Part shown: one piece after another, positions 9,157-17,333 of the stretch
Layout of the letters: the number at the start of each line of letters is the position of its first letter
Position numbering within the stretch: position 1 is the stretch's first letter
Source: Mycobacterium sp. 852002-51961_SCH5331710
GTDB lineage: Bacteria; Actinomycetota; Actinomycetes; Mycobacteriales; Mycobacteriaceae
Reading direction: 5' to 3'
Assembly: GCF_001665535.1 (NCBI RefSeq)
Contig: NZ_LZSQ01000084.1
Span: forward strand, 1-64,000
Length of the DNA stretch: 64,000 nt
Made by a program: the position numbers and the translations under genes
The notes under the pieces: generated by a model
Told to the model about the DNA's origin: nothing
Seen by the model: the letters and a program-made list of their open reading frames with translations, nothing else
Database searches by the model: none

Positions 9157-9714
9157 TTAGTTCCGACCCGACAACGCGTCGCGCAGCCGGTCCACGAGTC
9201 CGGCGCCAGGTGCCAGGATCCGGTTGGCCGGAGGGTGGTCCGGCGCCATCGGATGCGGGCGCGTCGGTGCCATCTTCTTGGCGCGGTGGAACTTCTCGCT
9301 GAGATCACGAAGCTGATCCGATGTCGCCGCGATCCGCATCTTGGACAACAGATCGTTCTCCTCGTCCTCGATGTGGTGGCGGATGTCGGCGATCAGCTTG
9401 CGCACGAGTTCGTCGTACTTGGGGTCCTCGGCGCCGACCTTCTCGATCTCCTTCATGATCTCTTCGGCCTCGGAGTGCTCTTCGATCTCGTGGCTGACCA
9501 TCTCGTCGCCGTTGGGCACCGTCTCCCGTGCCGCCGCGTAGACGTACTCCTCCTCGGCGACCGCATGCCTGACGATCCCGGCGATCACATGCTCAACCAG
9601 TTCGGGCTGGCTGTGCGGGTCGCCTGCGGATTCGATCTCGGTGAAGACGCTTTCGAATTCGCGGTGGTCGGCGATGATGTCGTCGACGATGTTGCCTGTC
9701 TTGATGTCGGCCAT
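9157..9714 (-). CDS. hemerythrin HHE cation-binding domain protein
   Basis: A 185-residue protein starting MADIKTGNIVDDIIADHREF at ATG 9714, with AAGGAG seven bases upstream. Helical HHE-type iron ligands are visible: DHREFESVF, RHAVAEEEYVY, HEIEEHSEAEE and RHHIEDEENDLL. Hemerythrin-like proteins bind a di-iron centre and O2 or peroxide; mycobacterial members are linked to oxidative and nitrosative stress. The C-terminal ~45 residues are basic and Pro-rich (KMAPTRPHPMAPDHPP). The upstream SigF-type promoter fits stationary-phase/stress expression. The specific ligand chemistry is not deducible. Confidence 0.92.
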   Translation of the reverse strand: MADIKTGNIVDDIIADHREFESVFTEIESAGDPHSQPELVEHVIAGIVRHAVAEEEYVYAAARETVPNGDEMVSHEIEEHSEAEEIMKEIEKVGAEDPKYDELVRKLIADIRHHIEDEENDLLSKMRIAATSDQLRDLSEKFHRAKKMAPTRPHPMAPDHPPANRILAPGAGLVDRLRDALSGRN

Positions 9715-9741
9715 GGTCGCTCCTTCCGTACCCGCGCGGCG

Positions 9742-9765
9742 TACCCGGGCGTCGGGAGACCAAAC
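9742..9765 (-). promoter_or_regulatory. SigF-type promoter of the hemerythrin gene
   Basis: Minus-strand GTTT (9765-9762) is followed after exactly 15 bases by GGGTA (9746-9742), matching the mycobacterial SigF consensus. It lies 28 bases before the ATG at 9714, an ordinary promoter-to-start distance leaving room for the AAGGAG. Confidence 0.65.
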
Positions 9766-9777
9766 GCTCACCAGGGC

Positions 9778-9833
9778 CGAGCGCTCAGTTATGTACAGAT
9801 TTCGCGGCCTAGACGTACAAGGGTGAGCGCTCG
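9778..9833. repeat. 56-nt intergenic hairpin, copy 2
   Basis: Outer 10-bp arms CGAGCGCTCA (9778-9787) and TGAGCGCTCG (9824-9833), a symmetric 4x4 internal loop, then a 5-bp inner stem TGTAC/GTACA (9792-9796, 9815-9819) and an 18-nt loop. It lies between the end of selB and the hemerythrin promoter. The architecture closely matches the hairpin at 62741-62796. Confidence 0.75.
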
Positions 9834-9851
9834 CGGGGGTAGGGGCAGGGG

Positions 9852-11540
9852 TTACAGCAGCGTGCGGGTGCCGCCGGCGGCGCGGCGGGTGACCTTTCCT
9901 GCGTCAAGGCGCTCGAGCAACGGCACCGCGACCCGTCGGGTGGTGTTGAGCGCGCGCTTGGCCTCGGCGACGGTGAACGGTTGCGGCAGCGTCGCGAGTA
10001 CCTCGGCTGCGCGGTCGACGGCATCGGGCCCGAGGACCACGCCGTCGGCGATCCGGCTCAGCCGGCCAGAGCGGACCGCCGCAGCGAGTTCGCGTGGTCC
10101 CAGGTTCAAGTCGGCGAGTTCGTCGGCCTCCGGTGCGCGAAACGGCTCGGCCGCCAACCACTCCTCGACAGTGCGCACGGCCTTGTCGACGCGCGCGGGC
10201 AACTCGGCGTCCGGTCGTCGCACGACGCCGTCGACCACCTGGAGCCCGGTGCCGTCCAACAGCGAGAGCAGCAGCTCCGCGGCGGGCAGGCCGGCCTGTT
10301 GCCGTAGGACCTCCAGCGGCATCCCGGCCGCGACGTCGTGTCCGGCCGTCCAGTCGTCGAGCGCCGCGGTCATCTGTCGCCGGCGCTGAGCCCACCACTC
10401 GTCGTCGACCGCCCAGTCGCCGACGCGTGTGCCGTCGGCGTCGAAACCCATGGCGCGCAGTTCGGTTACGCGCGCGCACGGTGGCGGGCGGACGCGTCCT
10501 GTCGCCAATTCGTCGCCACGCTCGCGGGCCGCCCCGCGACGCCGCAGCGCCGGCGGCCGCACATCGAGCACCTCGATGCCGGCCGCGATGCGATGTTCGC
10601 CGGGGTCGCGCAGCAGCCCGATGTCGCCGATCCGCAGCGGCAGCGGTCGCGGCAACCGAAGTCGCGCGCCTTTCGCTCCGAGCGGTCGCACGTGCACCGG
10701 CACCGCCGCCGATCCGATGTGGAGCACCAGTTGTCGGTGTAGTTCACCGGATTCCCGTAGCAGAACGTCGATTTCGGTGGTGTCGAGCCACGCGCCCGGC
10801 GTACGGATGGTGTCCCCCCGAGCGATCTGATGGCGGTCGACGCCGCGCAGGTTCACCGCCACCCGCGCGATGGCCCCGACCTCGCGACGGTCCCGGCCCA
10901 GCGACTGCAGGCCCCGGATCGTGACCCGTTGACCGCCGTGCTCGAGCTCGTCGCCCACGCGCAGCGTGCCCGCCGCCAGCGTCCCCGTCACCACGGTTCC
11001 CACGCCGCGGACGGTGAACGACCGGTCCACCCACAACCGCACATCGGCGTCCAGCGCGGGCGCAGGCAATCCGTCGACAAGCGAAACCACTGCCGCGCGA
11101 ACGGCTTCGAGGTCGGTCCCAATCACCACCGGCGCGTCGGGGAGCCGCTCGCGGACCTGCCCGAGAGCAGCCGCGGGGTCGGCGATATCGGCCTTGCTGA
11201 TCACCACCAACAGGTGTCGCACCCCGAGCGCCCGCAGCGCGTCGAGGTGTTCGTCGGACTGGGGCATCCATCCCTCGGTCGCGGCGACGACGAACATCAC
11301 TGGGCTTTCTTGGGGCATCGGCCCACATCCAGCCAGCATGTTCGCGACGAACCGCTCGTGACCCGGCACGTCGACGAACGCGACCTCGCGGCCGTCGAGC
11401 GTCGTCCATGCGAACCCGAGATCGATGGTCAGGCCGCGGCGCTGCTCCTCGGCCAGCCGGTCGGGCCACATGCCGGTGAGGCGCTCAACGAGCGTGGACT
11501 TGCCGTGGTCGACGTGGCCCGCGGTCGCTACGACGTACAC
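9852..11540 (-). CDS. selB: selenocysteine-specific translation elongation factor SelB
   Basis: The 562-residue protein (GTG start, VYVVATAGHVDHGKSTLVER) has an EF-Tu-like GTPase domain: G1 GHVDHGKST, switch/G3 DVPGHERFVANM and G4 ISKAD. The central barrels follow, and the C-terminal third (from about residue 350) is the winged-helix array that binds the SECIS hairpin. SelB delivers Sec-tRNA to UGA codons such as that in fdhA. Its start overlaps the end of selA by 13 bases, indicating a coupled selA-selB operon. Length is normal for the family. Confidence 0.95.
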   Translation of the reverse strand: MYVVATAGHVDHGKSTLVERLTGMWPDRLAEEQRRGLTIDLGFAWTTLDGREVAFVDVPGHERFVANMLAGCGPMPQESPVMFVVAATEGWMPQSDEHLDALRALGVRHLLVVISKADIADPAAALGQVRERLPDAPVVIGTDLEAVRAAVVSLVDGLPAPALDADVRLWVDRSFTVRGVGTVVTGTLAAGTLRVGDELEHGGQRVTIRGLQSLGRDRREVGAIARVAVNLRGVDRHQIARGDTIRTPGAWLDTTEIDVLLRESGELHRQLVLHIGSAAVPVHVRPLGAKGARLRLPRPLPLRIGDIGLLRDPGEHRIAAGIEVLDVRPPALRRRGAARERGDELATGRVRPPPCARVTELRAMGFDADGTRVGDWAVDDEWWAQRRRQMTAALDDWTAGHDVAAGMPLEVLRQQAGLPAAELLLSLLDGTGLQVVDGVVRRPDAELPARVDKAVRTVEEWLAAEPFRAPEADELADLNLGPRELAAAVRSGRLSRIADGVVLGPDAVDRAAEVLATLPQPFTVAEAKRALNTTRRVAVPLLERLDAGKVTRRAAGGTRTLL

Positions 11541-12808
11541 GCCAGCACCGCCTGGGCGAGCAGGCCGTCGTCGTCAGGAGCCACCGTCCGCAGGTCCAGC
11601 AGGCAACGGCCGCCCTCCAGCCGCCCGACCACCGCGGGCGCACCGGTGCGCAACGACGCGGCGTAGGACTCCGGCAGGCTGACCGCGGCGCTGGGCAACG
11701 CGACGTCCGGTGCGCCCCCACCGCCGACGGCGGCGGTGCAGTCGACGGCCTCGGCATCCGGCAGCTGGGCGGCCAGCTTCTGCGCGCGGGCCCGCAGATC
11801 GGCGACGTCGGCGTCGAGCGCCTGCATCACCGGCGGAGGCGGGCCGACCAGCGTCGCCTCCAGCGCGGCGAGGGTCAGCTTGTCGACCCGCAGCGCCCGC
11901 GCCGCCGGATGGCGCCGCAGCCGTTCGATCAGCTCGGCCGCGCCGAACAGCAGACCCGCCTGGGGACCGCCGAGCAGCTTGTCGCCGCTCGCGGTGACGA
12001 GATCGGCGCCGTCGCGCAGCATCGTCGTCGCGTCGGGCTCGTCGGGCAGCAGCGGGTGTGGGGTGAGCAGGCCGGAGCCGATGTCGGCGACGACGGGAAC
12101 GTCGAGATTGGCGAGCTCGGGCACCTCGACCGTCGAGGTGAACCCGCTGACCGAGTAGTTCGACGGGTGCACCTTGAGAATGAAGCCGGTGTCGGGCCCG
12201 AGCGCGTCGGCGTAGTCGCGCAGGTGGGTGCGGTTGGTGGTGCCGACCTCGCGGATGCGCGAGCCGGTCGACTCCATCAACTCGGGCAGCCGGAAGCCGT
12301 CGCCGATCTCGATCAGCTCACCACGGCTGACGATGATCTCCTTGCCGGGCGCCAACGTCATCGCGGTGAGCAGCAGCGCGGCGGCGTTGTTGTTGACGAC
12401 GTGCACGCCTCCGGCGGTCGGGACGGCCCGGGCCAACGCGGCCAGCGCACCGCGGCCGCGCCGCGCCCGTCGGCCGGTCTCGAGGTCGAATTCCACGTCG
12501 GTGGCGCCGCTGGCGGTGACAACCGCGTCGACCGCCGCCCGCGACAACGGCGCCCGCCCCAGGTTGGTGTGCACGACGACCCCGGTGGCGTTGATGACCG
12601 GCCGCAGGGTGGCCGCGCTCGTCGGCAGCGAGGCGACCGCGTCGTCAGCCACCCGCTCCGGCTCGATCTCACCGGCGCGCGCCCGCTGCTGCGACTGTCC
12701 CACAACGGTTTTCACCAGCGTCCGGCCCAGCACTCGCGATGCTTCGGCCAGGCGCGGGTCGGCGAGCAGCGCGTCGGTGCGTGGCACCCGTCGCCGTGGA
12801 TCGGTCAC
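11528..12808 (-). CDS. selA: L-seryl-tRNA(Sec) selenium transferase SelA
   Basis: From the GTG at 12808 (VTDPRRRVPRTDALLADPRL) this is 426 residues. It is a PLP enzyme converting seryl-tRNA(Sec) to selenocysteyl-tRNA(Sec) with selenophosphate. Family motifs include INATGVVVHTNLGRAPLS, HVVNNNAAALLL and the Schiff-base lysine in TASGDKLLGGPQAGL. A start 54 bases upstream is possible but adds residues not usual in the family and runs into the divergent DUF488 promoter region. It forms an operon with selB. Confidence 0.95.
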   Translation of the reverse strand: MTDPRRRVPRTDALLADPRLAEASRVLGRTLVKTVVGQSQQRARAGEIEPERVADDAVASLPTSAATLRPVINATGVVVHTNLGRAPLSRAAVDAVVTASGATDVEFDLETGRRARRGRGALAALARAVPTAGGVHVVNNNAAALLLTAMTLAPGKEIIVSRGELIEIGDGFRLPELMESTGSRIREVGTTNRTHLRDYADALGPDTGFILKVHPSNYSVSGFTSTVEVPELANLDVPVVADIGSGLLTPHPLLPDEPDATTMLRDGADLVTASGDKLLGGPQAGLLFGAAELIERLRRHPAARALRVDKLTLAALEATLVGPPPPVMQALDADVADLRARAQKLAAQLPDAEAVDCTAAVGGGGAPDVALPSAAVSLPESYAASLRTGAPAVVGRLEGGRCLLDLRTVAPDDDGLLAQAVLACTS

Positions 12809-12882
12809 CGTCGCCCCTGTGATTTGTGTGCGCAGTGTTGCGACCAGCGCAACAAACCGCACACAACTCGCATGCAGCCATC

Positions 12883-13440
12883 ATGGCGCAACGGCGTCGA
12901 TCGGGTACACACGGTGGTGTGTTGACGTCGGTGGGCCACGGTGCGCTCGACAGGTCGGAGCTCGTCCGACTGCTGGGCGGGGCCGAGGTCGAGGCGCTCG
13001 TCGACATCCGTCGCTACCCGAACAGCCGGCACAACCTCGACGTGGCGACCGCCGCGATCACCGAGTGGGCCGCAGACGCCGGGCTGGCCTACCGCTGGGA
13101 GCAGCGGCTGGGCGGACGGCGCAGCCTGCCCGCCGGCGCCGAGCCCGAGGACTCGTGGTGGCGCGTCAAGCAGTTCGCCGCGTACGCCGCATACACGCGC
13201 ACCGACGAGTTCGGAGACGCGCTGGGCGAGCTGGTGGAGCAGTCACAGGACCGGCACACCGCGATGATGTGCAGCGAGTCGGTGTGGTGGCGCTGCCACC
13301 GACGCATCGTGGCCGACGTGGCGGTGCTGCGGTTCGAGGTGCCGGTCGCTCATCTCATGCACGACGGCCGTCTCGTACCGCACACGCCGTCGGAGGGCGC
13401 GCGAATCCGCGACGACGGGCTCGTGGTGTGGGACGGCTGA
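12883..13440 (+). CDS. DUF488 family protein within the sel locus
   Basis: A 185-residue protein from ATG 12883 (MAQRRRSGTHGGVLTSVGHG); GTG 12919 is an alternative start. DUF488 features are the N-terminal TSVGHGALDRSELVRLLGG, VDIRRYPNSRHN and the cysteine-containing MMCSESVWWRCHRR. The family is small, cytosolic and of unknown biochemical role. It is transcribed divergently from selA (74-bp gap) and towards the tRNA-Sec gene. The position between selA and selC/selD may be chance, but a selenium-related role deserves testing. Confidence 0.85.
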   Translation: MAQRRRSGTHGGVLTSVGHGALDRSELVRLLGGAEVEALVDIRRYPNSRHNLDVATAAITEWAADAGLAYRWEQRLGGRRSLPAGAEPEDSWWRVKQFAAYAAYTRTDEFGDALGELVEQSQDRHTAMMCSESVWWRCHRRIVADVAVLRFEVPVAHLMHDGRLVPHTPSEGARIRDDGLVVWDG

Positions 13441-13453
13441 TCAGCTCCGAAGG

Positions 13454-13548
13454 TGGCGGAGGCGGACGGGAATCGAACCCGCCAGCGACAGAATCTGCCG
13501 CTCAGCGATTTTGAAGACCGCGCCGGTCACCAGACCGGATACGCCTCC
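13454..13548 (-). tRNA. selC: tRNA-Sec (anticodon UCA)
   Basis: The 95-nt gene includes an encoded CCA (13456-13454) and discriminator G. The acceptor stem GGAGGCG (13548-13542) pairs with CGCCTCC (13464-13458), extended to the eight-pair stem expected for bacterial tRNA-Sec. The anticodon loop CTTCAAA carries UCA (13514-13512). The T-arm GGGTTCGATTCCC and a long variable arm fit the type. It reads UGA, as required by fdhA, and lies divergent from selD. Confidence 0.95.
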
Positions 13549-13587
13549 CTGACCCACCGCACGATCATGCCAGGCAGCATGGAGGCT

Positions 13588-14592
13588 GTGACGGAGCAGA
13601 TGACCTACCGACTGACCCAGTACGCGCACGGCGGCGGCTGCGCGTGCAAGATCCCGCCCGGTGAACTCGAGGACGCGGTGCGTGGCCTGACGGGCGCGGC
13701 GCCGCGCGATCCGGTCGGTGAACTGCTGGTGGGCCTCGACGACGGCGACGATGCGGCCGCGGTACGCATCGACGGGGACGTGGCGTTGATCGCGACGACG
13801 GACTTCTTCACCCCGGTCGTCGACGACCCGTACGACTGGGGCCGGATCGCGGCGACCAACGCGCTGTCGGACGTGTACGCGATGGGCGGGCGGCCGGTCG
13901 TCGCGCTGAACCTGCTGGGCTGGCCGCGCGAGGTGCTGCCGTTCGAGTTGGTCGGCGAGGTGTTGCGGGGCGGGCTGGACGTGTGCGGGGCCGCGGGTTG
14001 TCACCTGGCCGGCGGGCACAGCGTCGACGACCCCGAGCCGAAGTACGGGCTGGCCGTCACGGGTATCGCCGATCCGAATCGGTTGCTGCGCAACGACGCA
14101 GGCAAACCCGGTGTTCCGTTGTCGTTGACGAAGCCGCTTGGCGTCGGGGTGCTCAACAGCCGGCACAAGAACACGGGCGAACGGTTCCCGGAGGCGATCG
14201 CGGTGATGACGACGCTCAACGCCGACGCCGCACGGGCCGCCGTCGATTCCGGTGCCGAATGCGCCACCGACGTAACGGGTTTCGGGCTTCTCGGGCACCT
14301 GCACAAGTTGGCCCGCGCCAGCGGCGTGACCGCGGTGATCGACAGTGCGGCGGTGCCATACATCGGCGGCGCGCGAGATGCGTTGGCGCAGGGCTATGTC
14401 AGCGGTGGCACGCGGCGCAACCTCGAGTGGGTGGCACCGCACGTCGACCTGAGCGCGGTCGACAAAGACGAGGCGCTGCTGCTGGCGGATGCGCAGACGT
14501 CGGGCGGATTGCTGGTCGCCGGGGAGATACCGGGGGCGCCGATAATCGGCGAACTGGTGCCGCGGGGTGAGCACACGATCGTCGTGCGCTAA
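13588..14592 (+). CDS. selD: selenide, water dikinase SelD
   Basis: The 334-residue enzyme makes selenophosphate from selenide and ATP. The catalytic segment YAHGGGCACKIPPGEL contains the Cys (equivalent to E. coli Cys17) and Lys. Also visible are DDAAAVRIDGDVALIATTDFF, AMGGRPVVALNL and AECATDVTGFGLLGHLHKL. The GTG at 13588 (VTEQMTYRLTQYAHGG) fits homologous N-termini; ATG 13567 and ATG 13600 are alternatives. Upstream in-frame sequence runs through the tRNA-Sec gene and is not coding. It is the cysteine, not selenocysteine, form. Confidence 0.95.
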   Translation: MTEQMTYRLTQYAHGGGCACKIPPGELEDAVRGLTGAAPRDPVGELLVGLDDGDDAAAVRIDGDVALIATTDFFTPVVDDPYDWGRIAATNALSDVYAMGGRPVVALNLLGWPREVLPFELVGEVLRGGLDVCGAAGCHLAGGHSVDDPEPKYGLAVTGIADPNRLLRNDAGKPGVPLSLTKPLGVGVLNSRHKNTGERFPEAIAVMTTLNADAARAAVDSGAECATDVTGFGLLGHLHKLARASGVTAVIDSAAVPYIGGARDALAQGYVSGGTRRNLEWVAPHVDLSAVDKDEALLLADAQTSGGLLVAGEIPGAPIIGELVPRGEHTIVVR

Positions 14593-14595
14593 GGC

Positions 14596-15072
14596 CTATA
14601 CGCGGGCGGCCCACGCCGCGCTGTCGGACTGCGCGTCGCGGATGACGGTGCCGGCGGCTTCGAGCCACTGGTGGCATTCCGGCGAACCGTCGCCCGGCCT
14701 GCCGACCGCGCACCGCATGACCATCGCGCCGAGCGCGGGTGTCGTCATATGCGGTATCACAAGGAGTTTCGCCGACGCTGAGCGTCCAACGACGACCATC
14801 AGGCGATGTGCGCGGCGGGGTCCGGGATTCTTGGTTCGAGTGCTCGACAGGATCGAGTTGAAGTCCAGCGTGCCGTCGGTGGCCGCCCAGTTCACTCGGA
14901 GGTCGATGACCTCGCCGAGTGTCTTGTGCAGCGTCTCGATCAGCTCGGGCAGTTCACCGGCGACCGAGCCCGTGTGGGGCCACCAGGCACCGTCGATATC
15001 GGAGCCGAGCTGCGATGCGAGCACGAGGCGGACCGGCCGGGCCAGCCGGCGCGTGCCCGTCAGGCCGTTCAC
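14596..15072 (-). CDS. DUF5994 family protein
   Basis: 158 residues from GTG 15072. Recognisable features are RPVRLVLASQLGSDIDGAWW, a span common in actinobacterial DUF5994 proteins, and RLMVVVGRSASAKLLVIPHMT. No catalytic motif is evident; the family has no assigned function and is mycobacteria-rich. It converges with selD (3-bp gap) and its start overlaps the stop of a 44-codon ORF by four bases, implying coupled translation. Confidence 0.85.
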   Translation of the reverse strand: MNGLTGTRRLARPVRLVLASQLGSDIDGAWWPHTGSVAGELPELIETLHKTLGEVIDLRVNWAATDGTLDFNSILSSTRTKNPGPRRAHRLMVVVGRSASAKLLVIPHMTTPALGAMVMRCAVGRPGDGSPECHQWLEAAGTVIRDAQSDSAAWAARV

Positions 15073-15203
15073 GACGACGGGTTGGACGAACCGCGATCGG
15101 GGCGGTCGGAGAACACAGGATTGGTGACGGGCTCGGTGGAGCGGTCGTGGTTCGAGACGAACTCAGGCTCCTGAGGGTGTGAGAACAGGTCGTTCGACTG
15201 CAT
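15069..15203 (-). CDS. 44-residue small ORF coupled to the DUF5994 gene
   Basis: ATG 15203 begins MQSNDLFSHPQEPEFVSNHD and ends at a TGA sharing GTGA with the DUF5994 start. AAGGA lies eight bases upstream of the ATG. The peptide is polar and Ser/Pro/Asp-rich with no membrane segment or cysteine, so it is probably disordered. The Shine-Dalgarno sequence and exact 4-nt overlap are the evidence that it is translated; no homologue is recognised. It may act as a leader cistron or a small partner of the DUF5994 protein. Confidence 0.55.
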   Translation of the reverse strand: MQSNDLFSHPQEPEFVSNHDRSTEPVTNPVFSDRPDRGSSNPSS

Positions 15204-15348
15204 AGAGCAAGTCCTTCGTTACGTTCCGCAGCGGCCGAGTCGAAAGGGGCGCGCGGTATCAATTTCGCAGTTCCATCGTGTCGAGAGATGGCTGCTAACC
15301 GGAGACGGTCTGACTCCAGGCTACACGTAGCGCTTCGACCGGTGGCGG

Positions 15349-17151
15349 TCAGCGGGTGGCGCCGTTGATCTGCGGTGTCGAGATCATGCCCTTCTCGACG
15401 CCCCACATCAGCGCGATCGTGCGGTACTCGCCGGTGGAGATCAGGTGCGCCAACGCCTGCCGCAGCGACTCGGCCAGCCCGGACCCCTTGGGCACCGGCC
15501 AGCCGTACGGCGCCGAGTTGAATACGTCTCCGGCGGCCTCCAGCGCGCCGCCGGAGGTCTTGATCGCGAACCCGGCGACCGGCGAGTCGGTGGCCATGGC
15601 GTCGACCTCGCCGTTGATCAGCGCCTTCGTCAGGTCGTCCTGCGTCACGTAGACGACCTTGTCGATCGGGGCCGACCCGGCGGCGACGCAGTCCTTGCTC
15701 TTATCCGGGATCTCCTCGGTCTCCTGAAGCGTCGCGTAGGCCACGCCGATGCGAAGGCCGCACGCGTCGGCGGGAGTGATGTCGGAACCCGCCCGCTGCG
15801 CCCACAGCGTGCCCGCCTGGAAGTAGGTGACGAAGTCGACCGATTCCTCGCGTTCCTTGGTGTCGGTCACCGACGACATGCCGACGTTGAAGTCGCCGGC
15901 CCGCACCGACGGCAGGATCGCCTCGAACGCGGTTTCGCGGTATTCGGGGACCAGGCCCAGTGTCCGCGCGATCGCGTTCATCAGATCGACGTCGAAGCCG
16001 ACGATCTGACCGTCGGCGTCTTTGAATTCGTTTGGCGCATAAGGGGTGTTGACACCGATGACGAGCTTGCCCGTGGACCGGATCTCCTCGGGCACCGTCA
16101 CCGCAATCGACTCCACCGCACCGTCGGCGGGGGTCGGCGGCGTCGTGGTCTCCTCGATGCCGGCCGGTTTCGCGCTGCCGTCGTGGCCGCCGCGCCACTG
16201 CAGCACACCGAACGTGCCCAGCGCCGCGAGCAGCACCACGGCCGCGGCCACCGCCAACGCCCTGCGCGGCACCCGCCTCTCGCGTGCCGGTACCCGTCGC
16301 GCCTGGTGCCTGCCGCTGCCCGCGGTGCGCACCGGCGCGTTGAGCGCCCGGCGTGCGGCGGCCGCAAGGCCACCGGCCGTCTGGTAGCGCTTGGCTGGCG
16401 ACTTGGCCATGCCCTTGGCGATGACCTCGTCGAAGGCCGCCAACCGCGGATCGACCGCCGAGGGCTTCGGCACGTCCTTGTTCATGTGCCCGGCGATCTG
16501 CTGCTCGAGGCTGTCGGCGGGATAGGGCCGCACGCCGGTCAGGCATTCGTAGAGCACGCAGGCCAGTGCGTAGATGTCGGCGGTCTGGTCGACCGGTTTG
16601 CCCTCGAAGCGCTCGGGGGCCATGTACGCCATCGTGCCGAGGGTGCTGCCCGCAGTGGTCAGCCCCTTGTCGCCCGCGCTGCGCGCAAGCCCGAAGTCGA
16701 TGAGGTACACGAATTCGTGTTCGGTCACCAGGATGTTCGACGGTTTGATGTCGCGGTGGATCAGGCCCGTCGCGTGCGCGGAGTCCAGGGCCATCGCCAC
16801 CTGCTCGACGATCTTGACCGCCAGCGTTGTGTCGAGCGGTTTCTTACCGGCCTCGTTGAGGATCGTGCCGAGGTTGCGGCCCTCGATGAGGCGCATGTCG
16901 AGGTAGAGACGGCCGTCGATCTCGCCGAAACCGTGGATGGGCACGACGTGCGGGTCGTTGAGCCCCGCTGCGGCCTGGGATTCGCGCCGGAACCGCTGCT
17001 GGAAGGTCTCGTCGGCGGCCATGCTGGGCGGCAGCACCTTGAGCGCGACGACGCGGTCGGTCTTGGTGTCGTAAGCGCGATAGACCTCGCCCATACCGCC
17101 GCGGCCGATCAATTCCTGCAGCTGGTAGTGCCCGAATGGTGTCGCGTCCAC
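15349..17151 (-). CDS. receptor-type Ser/Thr kinase with extracytoplasmic solute-binding domain
   Basis: About 600 residues from GTG 17151 (VDATPFGHYQLQELIGRG); TTG 17181 would add ten. The kinase domain (about residues 8-265) has the P-loop IGRGGMGEVY, the lysine of VVALKV, the catalytic loop HRDIKPSN, DFGLARS and MAPERFEG, so it should be active. A basic linker precedes one membrane helix (about 295-318, ALAVAAAVVLLAALGTFGVL). The outside part (about 355-595) is a family 3 periplasmic-binding fold: GKLVIGVNTPYAPNEF, VGFDVDLMNAIARTLG, FNVGMSSVTDTKEREE and EVDAMATDSPVAGF. It would sense a small solute, possibly an amino acid, and signal through phosphorylation. It is divergently transcribed from the next gene. 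Confidence 0.9.
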   Translation of the reverse strand: MDATPFGHYQLQELIGRGGMGEVYRAYDTKTDRVVALKVLPPSMAADETFQQRFRRESQAAAGLNDPHVVPIHGFGEIDGRLYLDMRLIEGRNLGTILNEAGKKPLDTTLAVKIVEQVAMALDSAHATGLIHRDIKPSNILVTEHEFVYLIDFGLARSAGDKGLTTAGSTLGTMAYMAPERFEGKPVDQTADIYALACVLYECLTGVRPYPADSLEQQIAGHMNKDVPKPSAVDPRLAAFDEVIAKGMAKSPAKRYQTAGGLAAAARRALNAPVRTAGSGRHQARRVPARERRVPRRALAVAAAVVLLAALGTFGVLQWRGGHDGSAKPAGIEETTTPPTPADGAVESIAVTVPEEIRSTGKLVIGVNTPYAPNEFKDADGQIVGFDVDLMNAIARTLGLVPEYRETAFEAILPSVRAGDFNVGMSSVTDTKEREESVDFVTYFQAGTLWAQRAGSDITPADACGLRIGVAYATLQETEEIPDKSKDCVAAGSAPIDKVVYVTQDDLTKALINGEVDAMATDSPVAGFAIKTSGGALEAAGDVFNSAPYGWPVPKGSGLAESLRQALAHLISTGEYRTIALMWGVEKGMISTPQINGATR

Positions 17152-17333
17152 CGTCTCTATTAACCCCTCGACAGCGGCCAACCCCGCATCGTGTGTCGAT
17201 TGAAGTTACATCATGTTTGCCAGAATCTCTTAATAATCACGGCCGTTCTGCGGGAGTGGCCCCGGGCCTGCCGCGCTCGGGTTTTCGGCGGGGTGGCTGG
17301 GGTCGGCGGGTGAGGTTGCTGAGCATTGCAGGC

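Noticed and set aside
12809..12862. SelA start at 12862
   Set aside because: The 18 additional residues are not typical of SelA and occupy the short divergent promoter space; GTG 12808 fits better.
13453..13587. SelD N-terminal extension through the tRNA-Sec gene
   Set aside because: The extra residues translate the antisense of the tRNA; homologous SelD proteins begin near 13588-13600.
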